Part shown: positions 15,984 through 24,141 of the stretch, in pieces
Numbering within the stretch: the stretch's first letter is position 1
Layout of the letters: each line of letters opens with the position of its first letter
NCBI GenBank assembly: GCA_009379845.1
Contig: WHSZ01000017.1
Span: forward strand, 26,260-90,259
From: Pseudonocardiaceae bacterium
Lineage (GTDB): Bacteria > Actinomycetota > Actinomycetes > Mycobacteriales > Pseudonocardiaceae
Length of the DNA stretch: 64,000 nt
Direction of reading: 5' to 3'
Position numbers and translations under genes: made by a program
The notes under the pieces: generated by a model
What the model saw: only the letters and a program-made list of their open reading frames with translations
Told to the model about the DNA's origin: nothing
Database searches by the model: none

Positions 15984-16835
15984 GTGAGCAAGGGCAGCCT
16001 CGCTGGAAGGGCCGTGGCGGTCACGGGTGCCGGTCGCGGGCTCGGCCGCGCCTACGCGCGGCATGCGGCACATGGCGGCGCGGCGGTCGTAGTGGGCGAC
16101 GTCGACCTCGACGCGGCGCGTCGCGTGGCCGGCGAGATCGATGCGGCCGGAGGGACCGCCGTGGCCTTCGGCGGGTCGGTCTCCGACCCGGCCTCGGCCG
16201 AGGAGCTCATCGGGCTGTGCGTGTCGCGTTTCGGCGCGATCGACGGCTTGGTGAATAACGCCGGGCTCTTCCACCAGGCCAAGCCGTGGGCGGAAGACCT
16301 GGACCGGATCCGCGCGCTCGTCGACGTCAACGTGCTCGGGACCGTCTACTGTGGACTGGCCGCGATCGCGCTGATGCGTGAGCAGGGCCGAGGGGGCTCG
16401 ATCGTGAACGTGACGTCGGGGACCCACCTTGGCCATCCGGAGACCGCGGTGTACGGCGCGACGAAGGGGGCCGTTGCCTCGCTGACGTACTGCTGGGCAC
16501 TCGACCTGCTGCCGCTCGGGATCCGCGTCAACGCCGTATCGCCCCTCGCGGTGACCGACATGAAGCTGCCGCCCCACGACGGGCACGCGAAGCCGGAGGA
16601 GGTCGCGGCGGTAGTGACGTTCCTGCTCGGCGAGGAGTCGGCGGGGATCACCGGCCAGGTGGTGCGGCGGGCGCGGCGTGGCCTTGGCCTGCTGCGGCAC
16701 CCGGAGATCGGGGAGATGGTCGAGGCCGACTCGTGGGAGGTCGGCGACATCGCCGGTGCGTTCCGGGACACGTTGTCGACGCTGCGGCCCATCGGCTACG
16801 GCGACCACCGGGCGATCCCCGTGCCGGGCCGGTAG
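15984..16835 (+). CDS. Short-chain dehydrogenase/reductase (SDR)
   Basis: 283 residues. The cofactor motif T-G-A-G-R-G-L-G-R is at residues 14-22, the N-N-A-G motif follows strand 4, and the catalytic Ser and Y-G-A-T-K lie in the expected places. D-V-D after strand 2 predicts NAD(H) rather than NADP(H). The C-terminal third departs from the usual SDR end: instead of a G-G-x-x-x substrate loop there are about 60 extra residues beginning R-R-A-R-R-G-L-G. This longer form resembles the SDRs linked to lyases and acyl-CoA pathways. Start GTG 15984 follows GGGGACAGG. Confidence 0.85.
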   Translation: MSKGSLAGRAVAVTGAGRGLGRAYARHAAHGGAAVVVGDVDLDAARRVAGEIDAAGGTAVAFGGSVSDPASAEELIGLCVSRFGAIDGLVNNAGLFHQAKPWAEDLDRIRALVDVNVLGTVYCGLAAIALMREQGRGGSIVNVTSGTHLGHPETAVYGATKGAVASLTYCWALDLLPLGIRVNAVSPLAVTDMKLPPHDGHAKPEEVAAVVTFLLGEESAGITGQVVRRARRGLGLLRHPEIGEMVEADSWEVGDIAGAFRDTLSTLRPIGYGDHRAIPVPGR

Positions 16836-16862
16836 TTCCCCGCGATCCGGTCGGGGCAGATG

Positions 16863-16900
16863 CCTTGCCTAAAAACAGTATAATATTTAGCATGTATAAG
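16863..16900 (+). promoter_or_regulatory. Promoter/operator-like element, copy 2
   Basis: CTTGCCTAAAAACAGTAT, ten bases, then ATGTATAA, matching the element at 10081-10115 in sequence and spacing. It contains TATAAT (16879-16884) and TATAAG (16895-16900) and lies in the 97-bp gap before the second hydrolase gene. Two direct copies of WGTATAA are 16 bp apart. It is probably the promoter for the 16933-20050 operon. Confidence 0.5.
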
Positions 16901-16932
16901 TAACCGGGTTCCGGCGACTGGAGGGAGCGATC

Positions 16933-17718
16933 GTGGCTGAGGTCAACGCGGGGCGGGCGCGGCGGCTGCTGTTCCTGCACGACGCGGACGTGGTCGCCGG
17001 TCCGGTCGGCGCTCTCGGGGAGCTGGCCGCGACGATCGAGATCGAGGTTCCACGGCATCCCGGGTTCGGCGCTGCCGACGACGAGCTCGCCGAGGACTGG
17101 GACTCGGTGGCCGACCTGGCCCAGTACTACCTGCACAAGCTGGACCGGGACGAGCGGCAGGGGGAGATCCACCTGGCGGGAGCCGGGTTCGGCGCCTGGA
17201 TCGCGCTGGAGATGGCCGTTCGCGCTCCGCGTCGTTTCGCCACGCTCGTGCTCGTCGCGCCGTACGGGGTGAAGCTGTTCGGGCCCACGGACCGGGAGTT
17301 CGCCGACATCCTGCTGCTCGACCCCACGGAGGTGGTTGAGCTCGGCTGGGCCGACCCGGCGGCGTGCCGCGACCTGCGCATGCCTGGCTTCCCTCCGGGG
17401 CTGGACGACGGCGAGTACGAGCGGGCTTTCGCCGATCGCGAGTCGCTCGCGCGGTTCGCGTGGAAGCCGTTCATGCACGACCCGAGGCTGCGCAGGTGGC
17501 TGCACGTGGCCGACGTCGCCACGCTCGTGGTCTCCGGCGACCGCGACCGCATGGTGACGCCGGAGCACAGCAGGGCGCTCGCCGAGTTGCTGCCGCGCGC
17601 CCGTTACATCGAGATACCCGGCGCCGGACACCACCCGTACCTGGAGCGTCCCGACGAGTTCGTCGCCGCCGTCGCACCGTTCGTCGACGCGGATCGCAAG
17701 ATTGGAGCCAGCACATGA
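16933..17718 (+). CDS. Alpha/beta-hydrolase-fold protein lacking the nucleophilic serine
   Basis: 261 residues with the hydrolase fold intact, but the nucleophile elbow reads G-A-G-F-G (Gly85 where Ser is expected, G-x-S-x-G). The acid (S-G-D-R-D-R-M) and His (G-A-G-H-H-P-Y) regions are kept. Relatives usually have G-x-S-F-G-G-W-I-A at this place. It is therefore either a non-hydrolytic member, comparable in principle to cofactor-free dioxygenases or lyases of this fold, or a binding protein. It overlaps the downstream monooxygenase gene at ATGA, so it is probably made together with it. Start GTG 16933 follows GGAGGGAG. Confidence 0.8.
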   Translation: MAEVNAGRARRLLFLHDADVVAGPVGALGELAATIEIEVPRHPGFGAADDELAEDWDSVADLAQYYLHKLDRDERQGEIHLAGAGFGAWIALEMAVRAPRRFATLVLVAPYGVKLFGPTDREFADILLLDPTEVVELGWADPAACRDLRMPGFPPGLDDGEYERAFADRESLARFAWKPFMHDPRLRRWLHVADVATLVVSGDRDRMVTPEHSRALAELLPRARYIEIPGAGHHPYLERPDEFVAAVAPFVDADRKIGAST

Positions 17719-18926
17719 AGTGCTTCCACTTCACCGAGATGCCGTATCCCTACGTCGCCCCCGAGGTGGAGGAGGAGCACCGGGGGCTGAAGTACTTCAT
17801 GCCCAACAGGTACTACGACCCGGCGCGCGGGTACGAGCTGTACCAGCGGTACCTCGACGAGTACGAGCTCGCCGACGAGCTCGGGTTCGACCTGATGGTC
17901 AACGAGCACCACCAGTCGGCGTCCACGCTGCACGTGTCGGCCACGCTCAGCGCGGCCTCGGTACTGGGGCGAACCCGTCATGGCCGGGTGCTCGTGCTGG
18001 GTACCCCGTTGCCACACCGGGAGAGCCCGGTCCGGGTGGCGGAAGAGATCGCCTACCTCGACGCCATCAGCGCGGGCCGCATCAACTGCGGCTTCGTCAG
18101 GGGAGTACAGGGGGAGACGTACCCGTCCAACCAGAACCCCGTGCACAACATGGACATGTTCCTCGAAGCACACGACCTCATCAAGGAGGCGTGGACGCGG
18201 CACGACGTGTTCTCGTGGGAAGGACGCCACTACCACTACCGGTACGTGAGCGTGTGGCCGAGGCCTTACCAGCAGCCGCACCCGCCGATCTGGGTCAGCG
18301 GAACCACCCGCAAGCTCGTCGAGTGGACGGCCCGCAACGGCTACACCCTGTGCAACCTGCTCGGGACCTACGAGGACACCGCGAAGTCATTCCGCCTGTA
18401 TCGCAAGACCGCGGTCGAGGCCGGGCTCGGCGAACCGTCCCCGGACAATTTCGCCTACCTCGCCTTCTGCCATGTGGCGCCCACCGAAGAGCAGGCACGA
18501 CGCTCCGGTGAGCAGCTCATGTGGTACCTGAAGCAAGGCCGTCTCCGGCTCGGCGCGGTCAGCCCGCCCGGATACTCCTCAACGGCGGCCGCGGTGGCAG
18601 CGCTGCGCGGCAAGCTCGGTGAGGTGCGCAAGTACAGCTTCGAGCGGTTGGTCGACGAAGGGATCATGCTCGTCGGCACACCGGACACCGTGACGAAGCA
18701 AATCCAGCGGCTGTACGACGAGACAGGTGTGGGCAACCTGATCCTGATGAACCACGCAGGTGAGATGACGAGCAACGAGGTACGCGACAGCTTGTGCCTG
18801 TTCTCCCAAGAAGTACTGCCCGCGATCGCACCGATCGGCAGGCAGTGGCGCGATGACGACACCACCTGGCGGGTGGACAACGACACTCAGCCGGTCGAGA
18901 CCGTGCTGGCCAGCGCACTGTCCTAA
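17715..18926 (+). CDS. LLM-class flavin-dependent monooxygenase (bacterial luciferase-like)
   Basis: 403 residues. The TIM-barrel luciferase family is shown by the N-terminal E-M-P-Y-P-Y strand, E-Y-E-L-A-D-E-L-G-F-D and N-E-H-H-Q-S-A-S-T motifs, V-L-G-T-P-L-P-H-R-E-S-P-V-R-V-A-E-E, and P-H-P-P-I-W-V-S-G-T. Such enzymes use reduced FMN supplied in trans to insert oxygen, often in ring opening, desulfurisation or Baeyer-Villiger-type steps. The flavin reductase at 11064 is the obvious electron donor. It is translationally coupled to the serine-less hydrolase upstream and followed by a tautomerase and an SDR. Confidence 0.9.
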   Translation: MKCFHFTEMPYPYVAPEVEEEHRGLKYFMPNRYYDPARGYELYQRYLDEYELADELGFDLMVNEHHQSASTLHVSATLSAASVLGRTRHGRVLVLGTPLPHRESPVRVAEEIAYLDAISAGRINCGFVRGVQGETYPSNQNPVHNMDMFLEAHDLIKEAWTRHDVFSWEGRHYHYRYVSVWPRPYQQPHPPIWVSGTTRKLVEWTARNGYTLCNLLGTYEDTAKSFRLYRKTAVEAGLGEPSPDNFAYLAFCHVAPTEEQARRSGEQLMWYLKQGRLRLGAVSPPGYSSTAAAVAALRGKLGEVRKYSFERLVDEGIMLVGTPDTVTKQIQRLYDETGVGNLILMNHAGEMTSNEVRDSLCLFSQEVLPAIAPIGRQWRDDDTTWRVDNDTQPVETVLASALS

Positions 18927-18950
18927 CCAGACCACCGACAGGAGAACACC

Positions 18951-19184
18951 ATGCCGAGGATCGTGGTGCAGGCCTACGAGGGCCGGACACTGGACCAGAA
19001 AAGGCACCTCGTGCGGGGCATCACCGATGCCGTCGTTGACGCCTACGCCGTCTCGCCCGAGACGGTCACCGTCGTGATCGAAGAGATCCGAGACGACCAC
19101 ACGGCCAAGGCCGGCGTGCTGCGTTCCGACCGGAACGCCGGGGCGGCTTCCGGCGGCCCCGGCGAGCGGCGGACGTCGGCATGA
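18951..19184 (+). CDS. 4-oxalocrotonate tautomerase-family protein
   Basis: A 77-residue protein with the tautomerase beginning M-P-R-I-V-V-Q-A. Removal of Met exposes the catalytic N-terminal Pro. The helix D-Q-K-R-H-L-V-R-G-I-T-D-A-V and the strand V-T-V-V-I-E-E-I are family features. 4-OT enzymes move double bonds in unsaturated keto acids from ring cleavage. The C-terminal 20 residues are longer than in classical 62-residue 4-OT. Its stop overlaps the next start (ATGA). AGGAGA precedes the start. Confidence 0.88.
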   Translation: MPRIVVQAYEGRTLDQKRHLVRGITDAVVDAYAVSPETVTVVIEEIRDDHTAKAGVLRSDRNAGAASGGPGERRTSA

Positions 19185-20050
19185 TGGCGCCGACCGCCAG
19201 GGGAGGTGCGGAGCCGCCCGACGGGAACGGGCGGCGGCCCGGTAGCTCCGCCGCTGTCACGGTGCCGGCCGGGCTGGACCCAGGGCTCGGAGGCAGCAAG
19301 GCCGTCGTGTTCGGGGTCGGTCCCGGCATCGGGCTGGAATGCGTCCGCCTGCTCGGCAGCCTGGGCGCCAGCATCGCGTGCGTGGACCTCGACCAGACCC
19401 GGGCGCGGGAGGCGGCAGAGGAACTCGTGCCGTGTCAAGGTGCCGGCGTGCCGGTCGTGTGCGACGTCCGCGAGTCCGCCGGTGTCAGGCGGGCCGTGGG
19501 AGAGGCCGTCGACGCGCTCGGCGGCCTCGACGTGGTGCTTAACGTCGTGGGCCACGGCGGCCCGGCGGGGGCCGTCGTCGACATGCCCGACGAGGTGTGG
19601 AGCGACATGCTGCGCATCAACCTCGAGCACCAGTTCCTCGTGGCCCGCGAGGTGCTGCGCCCAATGATCGCCCAGCGCCGAGGCAGCATCGTGCTGATCT
19701 CGTCGGTCAACGCGCTCGGCTCGTCGCCGCTGCGCGCCGCCTACGGGGTAGCGAAGGCGGGGCTCGTGTCGCTGGCCAGGACACTGGCGATCGAGGCCGC
19801 GGAGTACGGAGTGCGGGTGAACACGGTCGCCCCGGGCGCCACGCGCACCCCGCGCAGGCGACATCTGGCCGAAGGCGAACTCGCCGCGATGTACCGCGAG
19901 GAGATCCCGCTGGGGCGGCTCGCCGAGCCGCACGAGGTCGCGCGGGCCGCCATGTTCCTCGCGTCCGAGCTGAGCAGCTTCATCACCGGGGAGACGCTGG
20001 TCGTCGACGGTGGTGCGAGCGTGAAGTACTGCCTGCCGGCAGGAAACTGA
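19181..20050 (+). CDS. Short-chain dehydrogenase/reductase (SDR)
   Basis: 289 residues. The first 35 or so are low-complexity Gly/Pro-rich, so a later start is possible. The nucleotide loop is unusual: G-V-G-P-G-I-G-L in place of T-G-x-x-x-G-I-G. D-L-D after strand 2 suggests NAD(H). The N-V-V-G-H-G-G motif replaces the usual N-N-A-G. The catalytic S-S-V-N-A-L-G-S and Y-G-V-A-K are present, as is the C-terminal V-D-G-G. It is the last gene of the plus-strand operon and is convergent with the gntR gene at 20057. Confidence 0.85.
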   Translation: MMAPTARGGAEPPDGNGRRPGSSAAVTVPAGLDPGLGGSKAVVFGVGPGIGLECVRLLGSLGASIACVDLDQTRAREAAEELVPCQGAGVPVVCDVRESAGVRRAVGEAVDALGGLDVVLNVVGHGGPAGAVVDMPDEVWSDMLRINLEHQFLVAREVLRPMIAQRRGSIVLISSVNALGSSPLRAAYGVAKAGLVSLARTLAIEAAEYGVRVNTVAPGATRTPRRRHLAEGELAAMYREEIPLGRLAEPHEVARAAMFLASELSSFITGETLVVDGGASVKYCLPAGN

Positions 20051-20056
20051 GGCGCT

Positions 20057-20818
20057 TCAGGACCAGCCGATGATCTCGTCGTGCAGGGCGGCGTAGCGGC
20101 GTTCGAAGCCGGCAGCGAGCTCGACCATGTGGGTACGCATCAGTTCTTCGGCGAGTTCACCATCCCCGTCGAAGATCGCTTGCGCCACAGCCTCATGCTC
20201 GCGTCGGACCTCAGCCCAGCGCGCCGGCGGCCGTTCCGCCGCGATCACGCGCTCGGTGTAAACCTCCTTGAGCGAACGGCCAAACAAGTCGAGAACGCCG
20301 TTGCCGGACATGCCGGCGACCACGCCGTGGAAGTTCTGGACGACCGACAGATACGCGGCCTGATCGTGCGTCTCGAGCTCCTTGTGCTCCTGCATCGACT
20401 TGACGAGCTCGTCCAGCCGGTCCTCGTCCCTGCGCTCGGCCGCCAATCGGGCCATCATCGGCTCCATGATCACGCGGGCCTCGACGAGCTCCCAGAACCG
20501 CGCGCGCCCCATCTGCAAAAAGAGTGTCAGTGTGCGCCCGAAGTTGTACGGGTCCGCCGCGCCAACAGTGGCGCCGCCCCCGCGACCTGGCCGCACCCGA
20601 ACCAGCCCGTTATTCTCGAGAATTCGCAACGCCTCTCGCAGCGTTCCGCGTGCCACGCCGTACATCTCGAGCATCGGCGCCTCGCTCGGCAAGGCGGCGC
20701 CCGGCGGCAGGCCTTGCTCGACGATGTCCTCCACGATCTGACGAGCCACCAGCTCGGCCATCTTCGCTGAACGCAGGCGGAACCGAGGCAACCGCGGCGA
20801 TGTGCGGGACTCGGACAT
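20057..20818 (-). CDS. GntR-family regulator, FadR/FCD subfamily
   Basis: 253 residues. The winged helix (about 15-85) shows I-V-E-Q-G-L-P-P-G-A-A-L-P-S-E and L-E-M-Y-G-V-A-R-G-T-L-R-E-A-L-R-I-L-E, and the wing is Gly/Arg-rich. An FCD domain follows (about 100-235) with the E-A-R-V-I-M-E-P and N-F-H-x-V helices. It converges on the monooxygenase/tautomerase/SDR operon and is separated by 242 bp from the MBL gene behind it. It could regulate the operon ending at 20050 through the paired elements at 10081 and 16863, but no operator next to its own gene is obvious. Confidence 0.9.
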   Translation of the reverse strand: MSESRTSPRLPRFRLRSAKMAELVARQIVEDIVEQGLPPGAALPSEAPMLEMYGVARGTLREALRILENNGLVRVRPGRGGGATVGAADPYNFGRTLTLFLQMGRARFWELVEARVIMEPMMARLAAERRDEDRLDELVKSMQEHKELETHDQAAYLSVVQNFHGVVAGMSGNGVLDLFGRSLKEVYTERVIAAERPPARWAEVRREHEAVAQAIFDGDGELAEELMRTHMVELAAGFERRYAALHDEIIGWS

Positions 20819-21060
20819 CCGTTCCCCTCAAGAGACGCGAGAGACAAGCAGGAGCAGTCAGTTTTTATGTGAGCATGTTTCGGAGATTTTACCAGGCGAG
20901 CAGGTGCCCGCATGATCTGCCCGCCGGGTGGGTTGGCAGGTGGAGCTGGGCGGGACCGCATGTCGCGTTTGGACAGATCTTCGACGAATCCTCATCCACG
21001 ACCGAATCCGAGGGCTGGCGCTGAGCCGGGAGCAGCCCGCGTGCCATGGAGACGGCCTAT
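20819..21060. other. 242-bp gap upstream of gntR
   Basis: No gene is visible. Near the gntR start there is an AT-rich tract (about 20857-20890, TTTTTATGTGAGCATGTTTC) likely to hold its promoter. Further right, GGGCTG and CAGCCC can pair around a 15-nt loop just before the MBL gene's end, a weak terminator candidate for the minus-strand operon. Confidence 0.3.
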
Positions 21061-22005
21061 TCACGCTGAGCAGCTCAGCGGCGCCCCACCGTTGTAGGTG
21101 ACCATGTCGCCCAGCGCGGCAAAGATGTCGATCGGCCCACCTCGGGGTGTGCCGTCCAGTTCGGCGTAGGCGCGGTGCAGGTTTCCCACGATCCGTTCGG
21201 AGTCCGGCCATTCGGCGAACCGCCCGAGGTCGGTGTCCCTGGCGGCGTCCAGCGGGCTGACCCCGGCTTCCTTGCCGCGCACGGCGAGGTCGGCGACGAA
21301 CCGCAGGTAATCCAGCGTCGCCTGTACCGGGGCGTCGTCGGTGAACACGGGACCGTGCCCGGGTACGATCGTGCCGGCGCCGAGCGGGCGTACCGCCTTC
21401 TCCAGCGCCTCGATGGCCCCGTTGACGGACCCCATCAGCAAGAACGGTGTACCGCCGTTGAACACGAGATCACCGCAGTAGAGCACGGAGTGCTCCGGCA
21501 CCCACACGAGCACGTCGTTCGTCGTGTGCGCGGGCGTGCCCACGTACTTCAGTTCGACCCGCAGGTCGCCGACGTGCACGGCGATCTCGTCGGTGAAGGT
21601 GAGAAACGGCGGGTCCAGGGTGAGCTCACCCCAGTCGGGGTGATCCCAGTACGGCAGCGGGCGCGGCGCGCCGAAGGCGATCGCCTCCTCCCGCGCGCGT
21701 TCGTGGCCGACGATGGTCGCGGTGGGGAACAGGCAGTTGCCGAAGGTGTGGTCGCCATGATGGTGGGTGTTGACCAGCGTGCGTACCGGCGCGGTGGTGA
21801 CGGTCGCGATGGCCTCGCGGTAGGCCCGCGTCCGCCGCTCGGTCGAGCAGGAGTCGACGCTGACGACGCCCTGCGGTCCCACCAGGAAGCCGGTGTTGTT
21901 GATCCACCAGGTTCCGTCCGGCTGGACGTAGGCGAACACGCCGTCCGCGACCTCCTGTAGCTCCGGCCGTCCGGGATGGGTGATGTCGTAGCCTGCGCTG
22001 CTCAT
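21061..22005 (-). CDS. MBL-fold metallo-hydrolase
   Basis: 314 residues of the metallo-beta-lactamase fold. The dinuclear zinc motif is complete (N-T-H-H-H-G-D-H-T), with later His and Asp ligands in G-T-P-A-H-T, C-G-D-L-V-F and P-G-H-G-P-V. These enzymes hydrolyse thioesters, lactones or related bonds. The start overlaps the stop of the FAA-hydrolase gene (ATGA), making three coupled genes: MetE-like, FAA hydrolase, MBL. The group is probably a short degradation route ending in hydrolytic steps. Confidence 0.88.
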   Translation of the reverse strand: MSSAGYDITHPGRPELQEVADGVFAYVQPDGTWWINNTGFLVGPQGVVSVDSCSTERRTRAYREAIATVTTAPVRTLVNTHHHGDHTFGNCLFPTATIVGHERAREEAIAFGAPRPLPYWDHPDWGELTLDPPFLTFTDEIAVHVGDLRVELKYVGTPAHTTNDVLVWVPEHSVLYCGDLVFNGGTPFLLMGSVNGAIEALEKAVRPLGAGTIVPGHGPVFTDDAPVQATLDYLRFVADLAVRGKEAGVSPLDAARDTDLGRFAEWPDSERIVGNLHRAYAELDGTPRGGPIDIFAALGDMVTYNGGAPLSCSA

Positions 22006-22949
22006 CCTCGTGCCCCCTCTGGTGGTCGCAGGGGCCGCACCGAGCTCCCGGCGACGACCCTGGCATCGATCGCGCCGAGGAGCTCCGCTTCTAGGCGCAC
22101 CCGGTCGCCCGCGTGGAGCCACGGGTACTTCTCGGCGCCGTGCACGCGGGAGAGTTCCAGGACGCATCCGGTGCCGACCGTGCCGCTGCCGATCACGTCG
22201 CCGGGCCGGACGCGCGTGCCGCGCGAGGCGTAGGCGATCATCTCGCCGAACGACCAGTACAGGTCCGCGACGTTGCCGCCGCTGTACCCGGCGCCGTTGA
22301 CCGACGCGGTCAGCGCGACGTCGTAGCCACGACCCGAGCCGCGGGAAGCCAGTTCGTCCGCTGTCACCAGCCACGGACCGAAGCCGTTGGCGGAGTCCTT
22401 TCCCTTTGCCGGCCCGAGGTTGAGCTTCATCTCGGTGCCCTGCAGGTCGCGCGCGCTCCAGTCGCAGTACAGCATGAACCCGGCGATGTGCCGTTCGGCC
22501 TCCTCTGGAGTGAGGTCGCTGCCGTCCTTGCCCACCACGGCGGCGACTTCGAGCTCGTAGTCGAAGGCGCCGCTGCCGGGCGGGATCGGCACGTCCGCGT
22601 GTGGACCGAGCACCGCGGCGGGGTTGGTGAAGTAGAAGACCGGCTGCTCGTACCACAGCGGGTCGACGGTGAGCCCGATCGCGTCGCTGGCGGTCACGAC
22701 GTGCTCCTCGAAGGCCATGAAGTCCCGGATCGACGGTGGGTCGGGGATCGGAGCGAGTAGCTCGACGGTGGCGAGGTCGACGGCTTCGCGTGTAGCGATG
22801 GCGGTTTCGGCGGCCTCGCGCAGCCGCGTGCCATCGTCGCCGAGCAGGTCGACCAGCCGGCGCACGCCCGGCACGGCGTACAGCGTGTCGTCGCGCCACA
22901 CGCCGACGTGGTCCTCGTCGCCGGTGGTGCGGAAGGTGCTCCAGCGCAT
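22002..22949 (-). CDS. Fumarylacetoacetate hydrolase-family protein
   Basis: 315 residues. The FAH catalytic domain spans about residues 80-310: F-M-A-F-E-E-H-V, F-Y-F-T-N-P-A-A-V, then the metal-binding D-Y-E-L-E-V-A, D-W-S-A-R-D-L-Q, and the G-P-x-x-x-T/S region. The family cleaves C-C bonds of beta-diketo acids, decarboxylates oxaloacetate-type acids, or hydrates 2-hydroxy-dienoates. It starts 7 nt after the MetE-like gene and overlaps the MBL gene. The N-terminal 75 residues correspond to the longer FAH/fumarylpyruvate-hydrolase type. Confidence 0.9.
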   Translation of the reverse strand: MRWSTFRTTGDEDHVGVWRDDTLYAVPGVRRLVDLLGDDGTRLREAAETAIATREAVDLATVELLAPIPDPPSIRDFMAFEEHVVTASDAIGLTVDPLWYEQPVFYFTNPAAVLGPHADVPIPPGSGAFDYELEVAAVVGKDGSDLTPEEAERHIAGFMLYCDWSARDLQGTEMKLNLGPAKGKDSANGFGPWLVTADELASRGSGRGYDVALTASVNGAGYSGGNVADLYWSFGEMIAYASRGTRVRPGDVIGSGTVGTGCVLELSRVHGAEKYPWLHAGDRVRLEAELLGAIDARVVAGSSVRPLRPPEGARG

Positions 22950-22956
22950 GCTTCCC

Positions 22957-24051
22957 CTACGAGTCGACTTCGGCGTGCAGCTGCTCGGCCGCGGTCGCCA
23001 TCGCCTGGAGCTTGCCGCGTGCGATCTGCCGTGGCAAGGCGAATTGGCCGCAGTCCGTGGTGAGGTGGACGCGTTCCGGCGGCACGTGCTCCAGTGCCTT
23101 CCGGACGCCGGCCACGATCTGCTCGGGCGTTTCCACCACGAGTCGCTTGATGTCGATGACGCCGATCCCGAGCCCCTTGTCGCTGGGGAAGCGAGACCAC
23201 AACGCCAAGTCGTCGGCGGGGAAGCCGGTCTCCGCGAGCGCGTACTCGACGGCGTCGACCTGCAGCTCCTTGGCGACCAGCTCGTGGAAACCCGCGTACG
23301 GCGTGACCCCGACGGGGACGCCGCTACCCAGGTGGCAGATGTGGAAGATGGTCAACGCGTCCACGCCATCGAGGGCGCGGTTGAGCGTGTCGAGCACGAG
23401 CCGGTAGTCGTCCGGAGCGTGCAGCGTGAACCCGACGTCGTCGAGCTGGAAGATCTCCACGCCCGCCGCGACCGCGTCCTTGAATTCCGCGTTGTAGGCG
23501 TCGGCCAGGTCCCGGTAGAGCGCGGCCTTGTCGTGGTAGTGCAGGTCGGTCAGCCAGCCGCCGAGGTTCGCCGGCCCCATGCCGCTGCAGAACTTCACCG
23601 TGCGCGGGCTCACCTCCCGCGCGGCGCCCCACAACGCCGCGAGGTTCATGGTGCCCCTGCCGATCCGGCCGGTCACGACGACCTTGTTCCAGGTGCCGCC
23701 GAACGCCGCGGTCGCGGCGGGCCCCTGGGCCAGGATGAGCGAGTTGGACTCCGGGAGCACTTCGATCCCTTCGAGGTGGTAAGCGGGGTAGAGCAGGAAC
23801 GACGAGATCAGCCCCTCGTGCCGGTCGTACCAGAGGTGGACGTCGGTTGGCACGTCGATCGCGGCGTGGACCTGGTCGGCGATCATCGCACGCACGCCGT
23901 CCCGGAAGGCCTCGGCGAAGTCGCCGCGGCGCATGGCGACGCGGATGTCCTCGGCCCCCAGGTCGAAGGTGTTCCACCGGGGACGCGGATACGAGCCGAC
24001 CTGCGTGGTCGGAAACAGGTGGCCGACAAGGTCGCTGAGCTGGCGGGGCAT
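22957..24051 (-). CDS. MetE C-terminal-domain-like (cobalamin-independent methionine synthase II-type) protein
   Basis: 364 residues, about half of a full MetE and equivalent to its catalytic C-terminal barrel. The zinc-site residues are recognisable: H-I-C in F-H-I-C-H-L-G-S-G and Cys in T-T-D-C-G-Q-F. T-T-Q-V-G-S-Y-P-R-P at the N-terminus is also typical. Start 24051 follows GGAGG with an 8-nt gap. Such stand-alone proteins move methyl or other alkyl groups to or from thiols. Placement with hydrolases rather than methionine genes suggests a catabolic role such as removing a group from a thioether or activated alkyl substrate, which is inference. Confidence 0.8.
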   Translation of the reverse strand: MPRQLSDLVGHLFPTTQVGSYPRPRWNTFDLGAEDIRVAMRRGDFAEAFRDGVRAMIADQVHAAIDVPTDVHLWYDRHEGLISSFLLYPAYHLEGIEVLPESNSLILAQGPAATAAFGGTWNKVVVTGRIGRGTMNLAALWGAAREVSPRTVKFCSGMGPANLGGWLTDLHYHDKAALYRDLADAYNAEFKDAVAAGVEIFQLDDVGFTLHAPDDYRLVLDTLNRALDGVDALTIFHICHLGSGVPVGVTPYAGFHELVAKELQVDAVEYALAETGFPADDLALWSRFPSDKGLGIGVIDIKRLVVETPEQIVAGVRKALEHVPPERVHLTTDCGQFALPRQIARGKLQAMATAAEQLHAEVDS

Positions 24052-24079
24052 GATCCAACCTCCACTGCGCTGTGGTCGA

Positions 24080-24098
24080 TGGCATGTCCACGATGCCA
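24080..24098. promoter_or_regulatory. Inverted repeat upstream of MetE-like operon
   Basis: TGGCAT-GTCCACG-ATGCCA is a perfect 6-bp dyad 29 bp upstream of the MetE-like start and downstream of the lysR gene on the same strand. Its size and location suit an operator for the adjacent LysR protein. Binding is inferred. Confidence 0.5.
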
Positions 24099-24141
24099 AG
24101 GTATGGCGCGCCGATCATGTGCCGAATCGGTTGCGATCGGC

